Below, piece after piece: positions 17,996 to 26,989 of a stretch of DNA of 52,694 nt. The stretch is from Polaromonas sp. Lineage in GTDB: Bacteria; Pseudomonadota; Gammaproteobacteria; Burkholderiales; Burkholderiaceae_C. A model generated the notes under the pieces. That model was not told where the DNA came from, ran no database searches, and was given only the letters and a program-made list of their open reading frames with translations. Within the stretch, counting starts at the first letter, position 1; each line of letters starts with the position of its first letter. A program made the position numbers and the translations under genes. The DNA lies in assembly GCF_030680935.1 (NCBI RefSeq), contig NZ_JAUXUP010000056.1:1-52694 (forward strand). Direction: 5' to 3'.

Positions 17996-19105
17996 CTATT
18001 TGGGCCGGGACGCCAGTCCCGATGGCGCTTGCCCCAGGCCCGCGTCCCGGGCCAGCACGATCGCTTCGGCGCGCGTGGCTACACCCAACTTGTCGAACAG
18101 GCTGGTGACGTGGTTTCTGATGGTCTTGTTGGCCAGGCCCAGCGTGGCAGCAATGTGCGCGTTGTCGCGACCGCGGGCGATTTGCTCCAGCACCTGGACC
18201 TCGCGCGGCGTCAGCCTGGCCAGTTCAGGCACATCAGCACGCACAGGCACCGCCCCGACCTGCTCGAGGAACAAGGCCACCTCGCTTTGCAGAAGCTGCC
18301 ATGCCGGCTCGGTGACCATGGGCAGATGTGAGCATGACTCCAGGGGCACAAAGCGTGCACCTGGCACAAGCCCGGCCAGCATGCGGCCCGACTCAAATGG
18401 CACAACCGCATCCATTCTTGAATGCAGGACAAGGGTCGGGCACGTGACCCTTTGCGCCGCCGCAGACACATCGATCTCATAGGCCGCACGCAGAATACGG
18501 GCCGCCATGGCGGGCGTGGTGCAGGTTTTCATCTGCGCGTTCATCCAGCGTATCTGTTCAGCCGTACCGTCCGGGAAAAACCGCGACGAAAACACCTGGC
18601 GGAATGCGGCGTTGTCGCTGCCCCAGCCAAACTCCATCATTTTTGCCAGGGCCTCGCCCAACTCGCGTTCAGCATCGGTGGCGCCGCGCTTTAGCAGGCC
18701 CTTCGCATAGCCGCCGCAAATGATGAGGCCAGCCACTCTGTCGGGGTGGCGCGCTGCGTACTCGATGGCGGCTGCCGCGCCCTGCGACAAGCCGACGATC
18801 ACCACACGCTCCAGCGCCGCAGCGTCCACCACGGCCTCCATGTCGCCAACCCATGCCGGCAGCGAGGTGTCGCCAATCAACCGGTCTGAAAGACCACAGC
18901 CGCGAAGATCATGGCCAATGAGTTCATGCCCGGCGTTCAGCAAGGCAATCCACGGGCCCCAAACCGGGCTGGCAGTCTCTGACTCGATGTCGTTAAGCCA
19001 CATGCAGGATTTGACAATCGGCGGGCCGTGGCCGGTGCGCGAGTACGCGATGCGGGTTCCATCCCCGGCAGTGCAGAAGCGAATGGTTCGTGGTCGGGCT
19101 GCCAT
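17996..19105 (-). CDS. alpha/beta hydrolase fused to a LuxR-type DNA-binding domain
   Basis: 369 residues. An alpha/beta hydrolase domain (about 15-275) with nucleophile GLSQG (Ser at 107), acid SRMDAVVP and histidine CSHLPMVTEP is followed by a LuxR/FixJ-type helix-turn-helix (about 300-360: LTPREVQVLEQIARGRDNAH then NKTIRNHVTSLFDKLGV). The hydrolase part probably senses or processes a small ligand, with output through the DNA-binding part. Such fusions occur in Burkholderiales, but I know of no characterised ligand. The adjacent stand-alone hydrolase is a candidate target gene. Confidence 0.88.
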   Translation of the reverse strand: MAARPRTIRFCTAGDGTRIAYSRTGHGPPIVKSCMWLNDIESETASPVWGPWIALLNAGHELIGHDLRGCGLSDRLIGDTSLPAWVGDMEAVVDAAALERVVIVGLSQGAAAAIEYAARHPDRVAGLIICGGYAKGLLKRGATDAERELGEALAKMMEFGWGSDNAAFRQVFSSRFFPDGTAEQIRWMNAQMKTCTTPAMAARILRAAYEIDVSAAAQRVTCPTLVLHSRMDAVVPFESGRMLAGLVPGARFVPLESCSHLPMVTEPAWQLLQSEVALFLEQVGAVPVRADVPELARLTPREVQVLEQIARGRDNAHIAATLGLANKTIRNHVTSLFDKLGVATRAEAIVLARDAGLGQAPSGLASRPK

Positions 19106-19173
19106 GGCCCGCCGATGATAGCCCCGTTGGCGTCACATCACGTACAAACGCCGGGTAGCGCCAGATTCAGATG

Positions 19174-19229
19174 CCAAATATGGCTTCAGCCCTTATTCCA
19201 CGAGCGTAAGCAGCTATTTTATTGATAGC
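19174..19229 (-). repeat. dispersed repeat, copy D
   Basis: GCTAT, seven bases, ATAGC, then TGCTTACGC, AATAAGGGCT and GAAGCC. The stop codon of dtd (TAG) is inside the second arm; the rest lies in the gap before the hydrolase-LuxR gene. Confidence 0.85.
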
Positions 19230-19669
19230 GGATCAATGCGCAGCGGAATCGTCACTGGCCCGTCATTGACCAGCTCGACCCGCATGTCGGCAGCAAACTG
19301 CCCGGTCTCTACCTGCGGATGGGCCTGCCGCGCCTGCGTCACAAAGTAGTCGTAAAGCCGCTTGCCTTCGTCCGGCGCCGCCGCACCGGTGAAGCTGGGC
19401 CGGTTGCCGCCCGATACATCCGCGGCCAGCGTGAACTGGCTGACAACCAGCAGACCGCCGGCCACGTCCTGCACGCTGCGGTTCATCTTGCCAGCCTCGT
19501 CGGCAAATATCCGAAGCTTCACAATCTTGGCGAGCAACTTGTCTGCCTGCAACTCGGTGTCGCCGCGCTCGGCACACAGCAGCACCAGCAGGCCGCGGCC
19601 GATCTCACCGACCACTGCGCCGCCCACCCGCACCCGCGCCTCGCTGACGCGCTGGATCACGCTGATCAA
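19214..19669 (-). CDS. dtd: D-aminoacyl-tRNA deacylase
   Basis: 151 residues. Family motifs: [10 protein letters not shown] at the start, the catalytic-site [20 protein letters not shown] and the cross-subunit NDGPVTIPL at the C-terminus (the Gly-Pro pair for chiral proofreading). It hydrolyses D-amino acids, and glycine, from mischarged tRNA. The final residues (PLSIK) and TAG stop are encoded in dispersed repeat copy D. The start overlaps the stop of the transporter gene upstream by four bases. Confidence 0.96.
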   Translation of the reverse strand: MISVIQRVSEARVRVGGAVVGEIGRGLLVLLCAERGDTELQADKLLAKIVKLRIFADEAGKMNRSVQDVAGGLLVVSQFTLAADVSGGNRPSFTGAAAPDEGKRLYDYFVTQARQAHPQVETGQFAADMRVELVNDGPVTIPLRIDPLSIK

Positions 19670-20580
19670 ATCAAATCCCTCTCATCGTCAAAATGCGCTT
19701 CCACATCGGAGGGCAGCAGCTGGATGGTGGCGCGCAGGCCAGGCACGGCGCTCATGAGCGCCTGCTCGACGCTGGTACGCAGGGCAGCGGCCCTGCCCAG
19801 CGACCAACTGCCGGGCATGTGCATGTGCAAATCCACAAAGCGCCGCTGACCGGAGCGGCGTGTGCTCAGGTGGTCAAAACGGATGGTGGCATGTTCAAAG
19901 CCAGCCAGGGTTTTGTGGATCTCGGCCAGCACTTCGGGCTCGACCGCCTCGTCCATCAGGCCCTGCGATGAGCGCCACATCAAGTGAACGCCTTCCCGGA
20001 GGATATTGAGCGCCACGCCAATCGCCACCAGCGCATCCAGCCACAGCCAGCCGGTCAGTGCCACCGCCGCTATGCCGATCACCACGCCGGCCGAGGTCCA
20101 GACATCGGTCACGAGGTGCCTGGCATCGGCTTCAAGGGCAATCGAACGGCTTTTGGCAGCCACACCAAACATCACCCAGGCCAGCAAACCATTGAGTGCA
20201 GAGCTGACCACCGACAAAGCCAGCCCCCACCCCACCTGCTGCAAAGGCTGCGGATCAAAAATCCGGTGACCCGCCGCCCAGATGATGGCCAGTGCCGCCC
20301 CAACAATGAGCAGCCCTTCAAAGCCTGATGAAAAATACTCGGCCTTGTGATGGCCGTAGGGGTGGTCTGCATCTGCCGGCCGCTGGGCAATGGTGACCAT
20401 GACCAGCCCGAAAATCGCGCTGGCCAGATTGACAAATGACTCCATCGCATCGGCCAATAGCCCGACCGAGTCGGTGATGTACCAGGCCCCGGTCTTGAGC
20501 ACAATGGTCACCAGCGCCACCACCACCGAGGCCTGGAGCAGGCGCTGTGGGCTCAAGGATTGCAATGCGGGCAGCGTCAT
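19666..20580 (-). CDS. cation diffusion facilitator family transporter
   Basis: 304 residues from the ATG at 20580. Six membrane helices, [17 protein letters not shown] after helix 2 and a cytoplasmic C-terminal domain (about 210-300) with [21 protein letters not shown]. The transport-site residues read ADAMESFVN in helix 2 and [15 protein letters not shown] in helix 5, so an E-x3-N pair stands where the zinc/iron exporters have D-x3-D. The metal is therefore uncertain. It exchanges divalent cations for protons at the inner membrane. It diverges from the sensor kinase gene. Confidence 0.9.
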   Translation of the reverse strand: MTLPALQSLSPQRLLQASVVVALVTIVLKTGAWYITDSVGLLADAMESFVNLASAIFGLVMVTIAQRPADADHPYGHHKAEYFSSGFEGLLIVGAALAIIWAAGHRIFDPQPLQQVGWGLALSVVSSALNGLLAWVMFGVAAKSRSIALEADARHLVTDVWTSAGVVIGIAAVALTGWLWLDALVAIGVALNILREGVHLMWRSSQGLMDEAVEPEVLAEIHKTLAGFEHATIRFDHLSTRRSGQRRFVDLHMHMPGSWSLGRAAALRTSVEQALMSAVPGLRATIQLLPSDVEAHFDDERDLI

Positions 20581-20626
20581 CAGCCCATTGTCCCCGATGC
20601 CCAGCGCGCTATGCAAAAATGCAGCG

Positions 20627-22102
20627 ATGCTCAAGGCACAACAACACCGCTGGGTCGGGCTTCTGCTCTGGGGGCTGATCTCGGCACTGGGCTGCGTGAT
20701 GCTGGCGCGTATCGAACTGGCGCGCCAACGGGAGGCCTTTGAAACCGATGCGCGCATCGTGCACCGCCTGCTGAGCCAGCGCGTCGTTCAGCACGATGCG
20801 GTGATGGCCACGCTGGCACTGCTGCAACCTGCAACCCCCGGCTCGCAGCCCGAACAACGGCTGAGCGCGCTCTATCCACAGATTCTTTCTGTACAACGGC
20901 GCGAAAGCGGCGCCTCCTGGCCGGACGCGCGCCTGCTGGTGGCGGAAACCCTCTCTCGTGCCCTGCGCGGCCCCGCGCTGGCCGGAGTCGATTTCGCCCG
21001 TGGCCGCTACTACCTGGTCCTGGCCGCCGAGCCGGCCAGTTATGCACTGCAGATGGATTTGCGCGCCGTTGTACCCTGGAGCGAATGGCCGATGGCGCCC
21101 GAGACCAGTGCAGTGCGAGTACTGATTGAGCACGAGGGCCAGGACTGGGTGCTCCAGCCCGGCCGGTTGGGGCAAGGCGGCTGGCGTTTTGATTTTCGCA
21201 AACACCTGGCGGCAGAAAGCCAGCCTTTTGACGTCGTCGCACAGCGCCAGGTCGGCTGGGTCGAATTGCCCTGGTCCTGGATGCTGGGCTGGGCCGCCCT
21301 GGTCGCGGCGGTTCTGGTCGGCTGGCTGGCGCTGCTGCGCCAGCGAACAGCCCGGCGGCGCGCGGAAGAGCTGCTGAGGCTGGGTCAGGTCACGCGGCTC
21401 AATGCGATGGGTGAGTTGGCCGCCGGTATGGCGCATGAGCTGAACCAGCCATTGACCGCATTGCTGGCCAACACCCAGGCTTGTACGCGCTTGCTGGACG
21501 AAGTCCCCTCCGACATGCCCACCATTCGCAGTGCGATGGCGCAAGCGGTTGAACAGGCGCGCCGGGCGTCAGCGGTGGTGAGCCGCTTGAGACGCGCGGT
21601 AGAGCGGCCAGACCTGGCCGCGCAGTTGCAGCCTGTTGATCTGATGCAGGCCGTCCAAAGTGCGCTGTATCTGCTGGAGCCGGAATTCAGGCGCCGCAAC
21701 GTCCTACCCACATTGGATGCGCTGCCCGATTCCGTCACCGTCATGGCCGAGCCGGTGGCGCTGGAGCAGATCATTCACAACCTGCTGATGAATGCCCTGC
21801 AGGCGCTGGAACAGGTGCCCTTCAAAGAGCGCCAGCTGTCGGTGTCGGTCCGCGCAACCGGCGGGCTGGGCGAGATGGCGGTGACCGACAGCGGTCCGGG
21901 CATGACGGATGAGGTGCTTGCCCGCATCTTCGAGCCTTTCTTCACTACCCGGGAGGCCGGCCTGGGTTTAGGCCTGAGCCTGTGCGAGACCCTGGCGGCC
22001 GGCATGCACGGCAACCTGAAAGCGGGGCGGCATGCGCCACGTGGGGCGGTATTCAGCCTCTCCCTGCCACTGGCGCTGCCAGCGCCCCCAGGCAAGCCAT
22101 GA
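20627..22102 (+). CDS. membrane sensor histidine kinase
   Basis: 491 residues from the ATG at 20627 (20597 is an alternative). Two membrane helices (about 8-28 and 218-240) bracket a periplasmic sensor domain of unknown ligand. The phospho-acceptor box is GELAAGMAHELNQPLTALLA, and the ATPase domain shows NLLMNALQAL, DSGPGMTDEV and GLGLGLSLCETL. The HELNQPL form is typical of FixL/DctS-type kinases. The stop overlaps the response regulator start (ATGA), so they form one unit. Confidence 0.92.
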   Translation: MLKAQQHRWVGLLLWGLISALGCVMLARIELARQREAFETDARIVHRLLSQRVVQHDAVMATLALLQPATPGSQPEQRLSALYPQILSVQRRESGASWPDARLLVAETLSRALRGPALAGVDFARGRYYLVLAAEPASYALQMDLRAVVPWSEWPMAPETSAVRVLIEHEGQDWVLQPGRLGQGGWRFDFRKHLAAESQPFDVVAQRQVGWVELPWSWMLGWAALVAAVLVGWLALLRQRTARRRAEELLRLGQVTRLNAMGELAAGMAHELNQPLTALLANTQACTRLLDEVPSDMPTIRSAMAQAVEQARRASAVVSRLRRAVERPDLAAQLQPVDLMQAVQSALYLLEPEFRRRNVLPTLDALPDSVTVMAEPVALEQIIHNLLMNALQALEQVPFKERQLSVSVRATGGLGEMAVTDSGPGMTDEVLARIFEPFFTTREAGLGLGLSLCETLAAGMHGNLKAGRHAPRGAVFSLSLPLALPAPPGKP

Positions 22103-22737
22103 GAGCCGTCGGTTCGGGTGCCACGCTGTCACCCCTGATTCACCTGATCGACGACGACGAGGCGGTGCGCAGCGGACTGACCCTGCTGATCAGCACGGTG
22201 GGCCTGCGTGTGCAGGGCTGGGCCGACCCGCAGGCTTTCATGGCGGGCTTTGACCGTCAGACCGTTGGGGCCATTGTTCTGGACGTTCGCATGCCCGGCA
22301 TCAGCGGACTGACCGTGCTGGAGACGCTGGTGGCGCAGGGAGTGGACCAGCCAGTGATCATGTTGACCGGGCACGGAACGGTGGAGATGTGCCGCCGCGC
22401 CTTCAAGGCGGGGGCCGCAGAATTTCTTGAAAAACCGGTGGACGACGAGGCTTTGCTCGAAGCACTGCAAAACGCTGTGCGGCAGCATGTGAAGTCACGC
22501 GAACGCAGTCAGGCCGATCGTCACGCGCAAGAGCGTTACGCGCAACTGTCCACGCGCGAACGCGAGGTGCTGGGCTTGATTGTGGCCGGTCTGACCAACA
22601 AGGAAATTGGTCGCGCCCTCGAAGTCTCGCCGCGTACCGTGGAGACACACCGCGCCAACCTGTTTGCCAAGCTGGAGGCCGACTCGCTGGCGCAGCTGAT
22701 ACGGCACTACGCATCGCTGGTTGAGATCGAGCCCTGA
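22099..22737 (+). CDS. FixJ/NarL-family response regulator
   Basis: 212 residues. Receiver domain with acidic pocket IDDDE, phosphorylation Asp at about 62 in LDVRMPG, TGHG and EKPVDD, then a LuxR-type helix-turn-helix (LSTREREVLGLIVAGLTNKE then RTVETHRANLF). It is partner to the histidine kinase upstream. The two genes immediately downstream encode exported proteins and are the obvious candidate targets. Confidence 0.93.
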   Translation: MRAVGSGATLSPLIHLIDDDEAVRSGLTLLISTVGLRVQGWADPQAFMAGFDRQTVGAIVLDVRMPGISGLTVLETLVAQGVDQPVIMLTGHGTVEMCRRAFKAGAAEFLEKPVDDEALLEALQNAVRQHVKSRERSQADRHAQERYAQLSTREREVLGLIVAGLTNKEIGRALEVSPRTVETHRANLFAKLEADSLAQLIRHYASLVEIEP

Positions 22738-22783
22738 CCCTGGAAGGGCGGGGCGGCGCTCCGTAGTTGTACCGAGCCGCGCG

Positions 22784-22849
22784 CGTAGCGCTACGAATAG
22801 CCTGCAGGCCCGCGATTTTTTAAAGTTCTCCCACGGTTGATTGAACCGT
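22784..22849 (+). promoter_or_regulatory. two inverted repeats upstream of the GlcG-like gene
   Basis: CGTAGCGCTACG (22784-22795) is a perfect 12-base palindrome. ACGGTT n5 AACCGT (22833-22849) is an inverted repeat just ahead of the start at 22872. Either could be an operator for the adjacent response regulator; ATCAGGAGAA just after is the ribosome site. Function is inferred from position only. Confidence 0.4.
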
Positions 22850-22871
22850 AGCAACATCAGGAGAACAACCC

Positions 22872-23363
22872 ATGCGCCACATCATCCAGGCTTCGGTCCT
22901 TTGTCTGTCCCTCGTCGCCACGGCGGCTTCGGCGCAAAGCGTGCGCACCGAGAAGAACATGTCGCTTGATCTGGCCAACCAGATTGCCACCGCGACTGTC
23001 GCGGCCTGCACGGCCAATGGTTATGCCGTGGGGGTCACGGTGGTGGACCGCGCCGGTACGGTGCGCGCCGTGCAGCGTGCCGACAACGCCGGGCCACACA
23101 CGCTGGCAGCAAGCCTGCAAAAAGCCTTTACCTCCGCTTCTGCCAAAAACAACACGCTGGCAATGATGGAAGGCGCGCAGAAAAACCCCGCCGCCGCCAA
23201 TCTGACCGACATTCCGGGCTTCTTGCTGCTGGGCGGCGGTATGCCCATCAAAGTCGGCAGTGAAACCATTGGCGCTGTGGGTGTTGGTGGCGCGCCCGGT
23301 GGCCACCTCGACGAAGCGTGTGCCGTGGCCGCACTGGAAAAAGTCAAGGACCAGTTGAAGTAA
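22872..23363 (+). CDS. GlcG/HbpS-family exported protein
   Basis: 163 residues with a cleavable signal peptide (cut after AASA at about 22). The mature part is a single GlcG/HbpS-like domain: LDLANQIATATVAACTANGY, VTVVDRAGTVRAVQRAD, then KAFTSASAKNNTLAMM and GGGMPIKVGSETIGAVGVGGAPGG. Members include the haem-binding sensor accessory HbpS of Streptomyces and GlcG of glycolate operons; ligand binding here is not proved. An exported copy beside a two-component system could act as a ligand-binding accessory protein. Confidence 0.88.
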   Translation: MRHIIQASVLCLSLVATAASAQSVRTEKNMSLDLANQIATATVAACTANGYAVGVTVVDRAGTVRAVQRADNAGPHTLAASLQKAFTSASAKNNTLAMMEGAQKNPAAANLTDIPGFLLLGGGMPIKVGSETIGAVGVGGAPGGHLDEACAVAALEKVKDQLK

Positions 23364-23392
23364 GCCCCACCAACACGTCAGGAGAACCAGCC

Positions 23393-24115
23393 ATGAAGTT
23401 GATCCCCCGTCCCCTGTTTGCGCCGCTGAAACATCTGGTGCTGGCTGCAGCCTGCGGGCCAGGTTTCATGGCTGCCTTGCCCGCTGCGGCCCAGGTGGCT
23501 CCGCATGCCGCCGAAGTGGCCGCCTACCAGGGCCTGCACGCAGCCGCACACCGGGGCGACGTGACTCAGATTGAAAAAATCATTGCCACCACAGCCGATC
23601 TCAATGCCCGCGACGGCAATGGCCGCACACCGCTGCATGTTGCGACCTTCGCCAGACAGCGCAACGCCATTCGCGCGCTGGTAAAGGCAGGTGCCAACAT
23701 CGATTTGCTGGACAAGGACCGCTACGACGCCGTCACCATCGCCTCGGTGGCCGACGACGAAGAGACGCTGAGGGTGCTGCTGGCCCTGGGCGCCAGCGCC
23801 AGACAAGTCACCAGCCGCTACGACGGCACCGCGCTGATTGCCGCTGCGCATCTGGGCCACGACGGGGTGGTGCGCCAGCTGATTGCCGCGGGCGCGCCGC
23901 TGGACCATGTGAACAACCTGCACTGGACGGCAGCGATTGAAGCGGTCGTGCTCGGCGACGGTGGCCCACGGCACCAAAAAACCCTGCGGGCACTGATTGA
24001 AGCCGGTGCCAATCTGCAACTGACCGACCGGCAGGGCAACACACCCCTGCAGCTGGCCAGGTCACGCGGTTATGGCGCGATGGTGCAAATGCTGGAAAAG
24101 GCAGGCGGCCGCTAA
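23393..24115 (+). CDS. exported ankyrin-repeat protein
   Basis: 240 residues from the ATG at 23393, with AGGAGAA upstream. A signal peptide (cut near LPAAAQ, about 35) precedes about five ankyrin repeats, e.g. LHAAAHRGDVTQIEKIIA, DGNGRTPLHVATFARQRNAI and DRQGNTPLQLARSRGYGAMV. Periplasmic ankyrin proteins support catalase activity in Pseudomonas aeruginosa (AnkB), but the partner here is unknown. It lies 29 bases after the GlcG-like gene and is probably co-transcribed with it. Confidence 0.85.
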   Translation: MKLIPRPLFAPLKHLVLAAACGPGFMAALPAAAQVAPHAAEVAAYQGLHAAAHRGDVTQIEKIIATTADLNARDGNGRTPLHVATFARQRNAIRALVKAGANIDLLDKDRYDAVTIASVADDEETLRVLLALGASARQVTSRYDGTALIAAAHLGHDGVVRQLIAAGAPLDHVNNLHWTAAIEAVVLGDGGPRHQKTLRALIEAGANLQLTDRQGNTPLQLARSRGYGAMVQMLEKAGGR

Positions 24116-24128
24116 AGAAACAGGTCTG

Positions 24129-25361
24129 TCAGCCCAACGTCACACGCACAAACTTGCGCTTGCCAACCTGCACCACATAAACCCCTCCAGACAGCTTCAG
24201 AGCCTTGTCGCTGACCACGCTGGAGTCCACGCGCACTCCGCCACCCTCGATCAGGCGATTGCCGTCGCCGGTCGAAGTGGCCAGGCCTGCCATTTTGAGC
24301 AGGCTGGCAATGCCCAGAGGAGCGCCGCTCAAGCTGATTTCAGGAATTTCGTCCGGCACGCCGCCCTTGCTGCGGTTGATGAAATCCTGTTCCGCTGCGT
24401 CAGCGGCGGAAGCTGAATGGAAGCGCGCGGTGATCTCCCTGGCCAGCGCCACCTTGGCTTCCTTGGGGTTGCGGCCGGCCTCGACTTCCTTTTTGAGCGC
24501 CGCAATATCGGCTTCGCTTTTGAAACTGAGCAGCGTGTACCACTTCCACATCAACACGTCAGAGATCGACAGCACCTTGGCAAACATGGTGTTGGCGTCT
24601 TCTGAAATGCCGATGTAGTTGTTCTTGCTCTTGGACATCTTCTCCACGCCGTCCAGCCCTTCGAGCAGCGGCATGGTCAAAATGCACTGTGGCTCCTGGC
24701 CATACTCGACCTGCAGGTGGCGTCCCATCAGCAGGTTGAATTTCTGGTCGGTGCCACCCAGCTCCAGGTCGCTCTTCAACGCCACCGAGTCATACCCCTG
24801 CATCAGCGGGTAAAGAAACTCATGCACGCTGATCGACTGGCCGGCCTTGAAGCGCTTGTTGAAGTCGTCGCGCTCCATCATGCGGGCCACGTTGTACTTG
24901 GCGGCAAGGGCAATCATGCCGCGCGCGCCCAGCGGGTCACTCCATTCGCTGTTGTAGCGAATCTCGGTACGCGCCGGGTCCAGCACCATCGAAGCCTGTC
25001 GGTAATAGGTCTCGGCGTTGACCTTGATCTGCTCTGGCGTCAGTGGTGGCCGCGTGGTGTTGCGCCCGGACGGGTCACCAATCAGCGAGGTGAAGTCGCC
25101 GATCAAAAAGATCACCGTGTGCCCCAAATCCTGCAACTGGCGCATTTTGTTCAGTACCACCGTATGTCCGACATGAATGTCAGGTGCGGTCGGATCCAGC
25201 CCCAATTTGATGCGCAACGGCGTGCCGGTGGCGTCGGAGCGGGCCAGCTTTTTAAGCCATTCGCCTTCAGGAATCAGCTCTTCACAGCCCCGCAACGACA
25301 CCGCCAGGGCGTCCCTGACACGGTCAGTCACCGGATAATTTGTAACAAGCGCTTGATTCAT
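24129..25361 (-). CDS. tyrS: tyrosine-tRNA ligase
   Basis: 410 residues. Class I synthetase with HVGH (the HIGH motif), GDFTSLIGDPSGRN, a tyrosine-pocket region QGYDSVALKSDLELGGTDQ, KMSKS, and a C-terminal S4 RNA-binding domain (LIEGGGVRVDSSVVSD). It charges tRNA-Tyr. It diverges from the M23 peptidase gene across about 200 bases that should hold both promoters; TATATC near 25394-25399 could be a -10 box for this gene. Confidence 0.97.
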   Translation of the reverse strand: MNQALVTNYPVTDRVRDALAVSLRGCEELIPEGEWLKKLARSDATGTPLRIKLGLDPTAPDIHVGHTVVLNKMRQLQDLGHTVIFLIGDFTSLIGDPSGRNTTRPPLTPEQIKVNAETYYRQASMVLDPARTEIRYNSEWSDPLGARGMIALAAKYNVARMMERDDFNKRFKAGQSISVHEFLYPLMQGYDSVALKSDLELGGTDQKFNLLMGRHLQVEYGQEPQCILTMPLLEGLDGVEKMSKSKNNYIGISEDANTMFAKVLSISDVLMWKWYTLLSFKSEADIAALKKEVEAGRNPKEAKVALAREITARFHSASAADAAEQDFINRSKGGVPDEIPEISLSGAPLGIASLLKMAGLATSTGDGNRLIEGGGVRVDSSVVSDKALKLSGGVYVVQVGKRKFVRVTLG

Positions 25362-25567
25362 AAGGGTTTTTCACAGGTCGGGCAGTTGTCTGACAGATAT
25401 ACTCGCTGTTCTGCCGTTACGGGGCCAAGCAAGAGATGGCCTGTAAATTGCAAACCGATTCTAAGTTGTTGACTGGCCTGGTGATTTTGCCGGCCGGTCA
25501 TCCCCTCATCCGTCGCTGTCAGGCTGCTGCTGTCGCCTGAAGCCTAGCCAAGTTGGGAACGCCAGTT

Positions 25568-26944
25568 TTGATCAAAAACGATCTAGTGTACGGACTGCAA
25601 GCAGTCACCCGCCTCCTTCGCCGCCATCCCAAACGAGTCACCGGCACCCTCGCAGCCCTGTTGCTGGGTACTGGCGTCACCGCTTTCGGAGTCGCCCCGC
25701 TTGCACCGGACGCGGCCGACCTGCCGGTTCGTCAGGTTCTGGAAGCCGTGCAAAGCCTGCCGACCGAAGCGCAGACCGACGCCCTCAGCAGTTTCCGCTT
25801 CACGCTGTTCCGCAGCGAAACCACGCGTAGCACCGACACCGTCGACGCCCTGCTCAAGCGCCTGAATATCGACGACACCGCAGCAGCTGCTTTTTTGCGC
25901 AGTGATGCCAACGGCCGCCTGACACTGCTCGGACGCCCCGGCAAAAATGTGACAGTCGAGGCGACCGACAGCAACCAATTGCTCAAGCTGAGCGTGCGCT
26001 GGGCCACCGACGACGAAGAAAAATTCACACGTCTGGTGGTCGAGCGCGATGCCAACAACCATTTTTCTTCACGCGTGGAAACAGCCCCGTACAGCCGCTC
26101 AACCCAGCTTGCAGGCGGAGTCATCCGCAGCTCACTGTTTGCAGCGACCGACGAGGCCGGCATCCCGGATGCCGTGGCCGTACAAGTGGCAGAAATTTTC
26201 TCGGGTGACATCGATTTTCACCGTGCCTTGCGCAAGGGTGACCGCTTCAGTGTGGTTTATGAAACGCTGGAAGCCGATGGCGAGGCCCTTCGCACCGGCA
26301 GGGTGCTGAGCACCGAATTTGTCAACAACGGCAAAACGCTGCAGGCGATGTGGTTCCGTGATCCGACGGCAACGCAGCCGATGGCGGGTGCCACAGCGGC
26401 CAAGGGCGGTTATTACACCCTGGACGGCCAGAGCCTGCGCCGCGCCTACCTGGCATCACCTATGGAGTTTTCGCGGGTCAGCAGCGGCTTCAAGATGCGT
26501 TTCCACCCGATTTTGCAAACCTGGCGCGCCCACCTCGGGGTGGACTATGCCGCACCCACCGGCACCGCTGTGCGCAGCGTCGGCGACGGCGTGGTCGAGT
26601 TCGCTGGCGTTCAAGGCGGCTTTGGCAACGTCGTGTTTGTCAAACACCGCAACAACCACACCACCGTTTACGCGCATTTAAGCCGCATCGGCGTGCGCCA
26701 GGGCCAAAGCGTGAGCCAGGGCCAGGATCTGGGCGCAGTGGGCTCCACGGGCTGGGCCACCGGCCCGCATTTGCACTTCGAGTTCCGCGTCAACGGGCAG
26801 CATCAGGACCCGATGACGATTGCCAAACAAAACGACACAGTGCCCGTCTCCGCTTCGGCCCTGGCGCAGTTTCGCCAGCTGGCTGGCCAGGTGAAGCAGC
26901 AGCTACAAGCGGCAGCAGACACCACCCAACTGCGCGCAGAGTAG
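25568..26944 (+). CDS. M23-family murein endopeptidase (MepM/OapA-like)
   Basis: 458 residues from the TTG at 25568; another TTG at 25553 is possible and no ATG fits. An N-terminal membrane anchor (TGTLAALLLGTGVTAFGVA) is followed by an OapA/LysM-like region (about 90-190), a Csd3-like second domain, and the LytM peptidase domain with zinc ligands in FHPILQTWRAHLGVDYAAP and the HLHFEFRVNG motif. It cuts peptide cross-links in murein in the periplasm. anmK follows 45 bases downstream, so cutting and recycling genes are adjacent. Confidence 0.92.
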   Translation: MIKNDLVYGLQAVTRLLRRHPKRVTGTLAALLLGTGVTAFGVAPLAPDAADLPVRQVLEAVQSLPTEAQTDALSSFRFTLFRSETTRSTDTVDALLKRLNIDDTAAAAFLRSDANGRLTLLGRPGKNVTVEATDSNQLLKLSVRWATDDEEKFTRLVVERDANNHFSSRVETAPYSRSTQLAGGVIRSSLFAATDEAGIPDAVAVQVAEIFSGDIDFHRALRKGDRFSVVYETLEADGEALRTGRVLSTEFVNNGKTLQAMWFRDPTATQPMAGATAAKGGYYTLDGQSLRRAYLASPMEFSRVSSGFKMRFHPILQTWRAHLGVDYAAPTGTAVRSVGDGVVEFAGVQGGFGNVVFVKHRNNHTTVYAHLSRIGVRQGQSVSQGQDLGAVGSTGWATGPHLHFEFRVNGQHQDPMTIAKQNDTVPVSASALAQFRQLAGQVKQQLQAAADTTQLRAE

Positions 26945-26989
26945 CCGGGGCCGGCTCAGGGGCGCCGCCCCCATGCGGCAAAATGACGC

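Noticed and set aside
22784..22812. Tenth copy of the dispersed repeat
   Set aside because: GCTACGAATAGC resembles the arms but the spacing is two bases, not seven, and the later blocks are absent.
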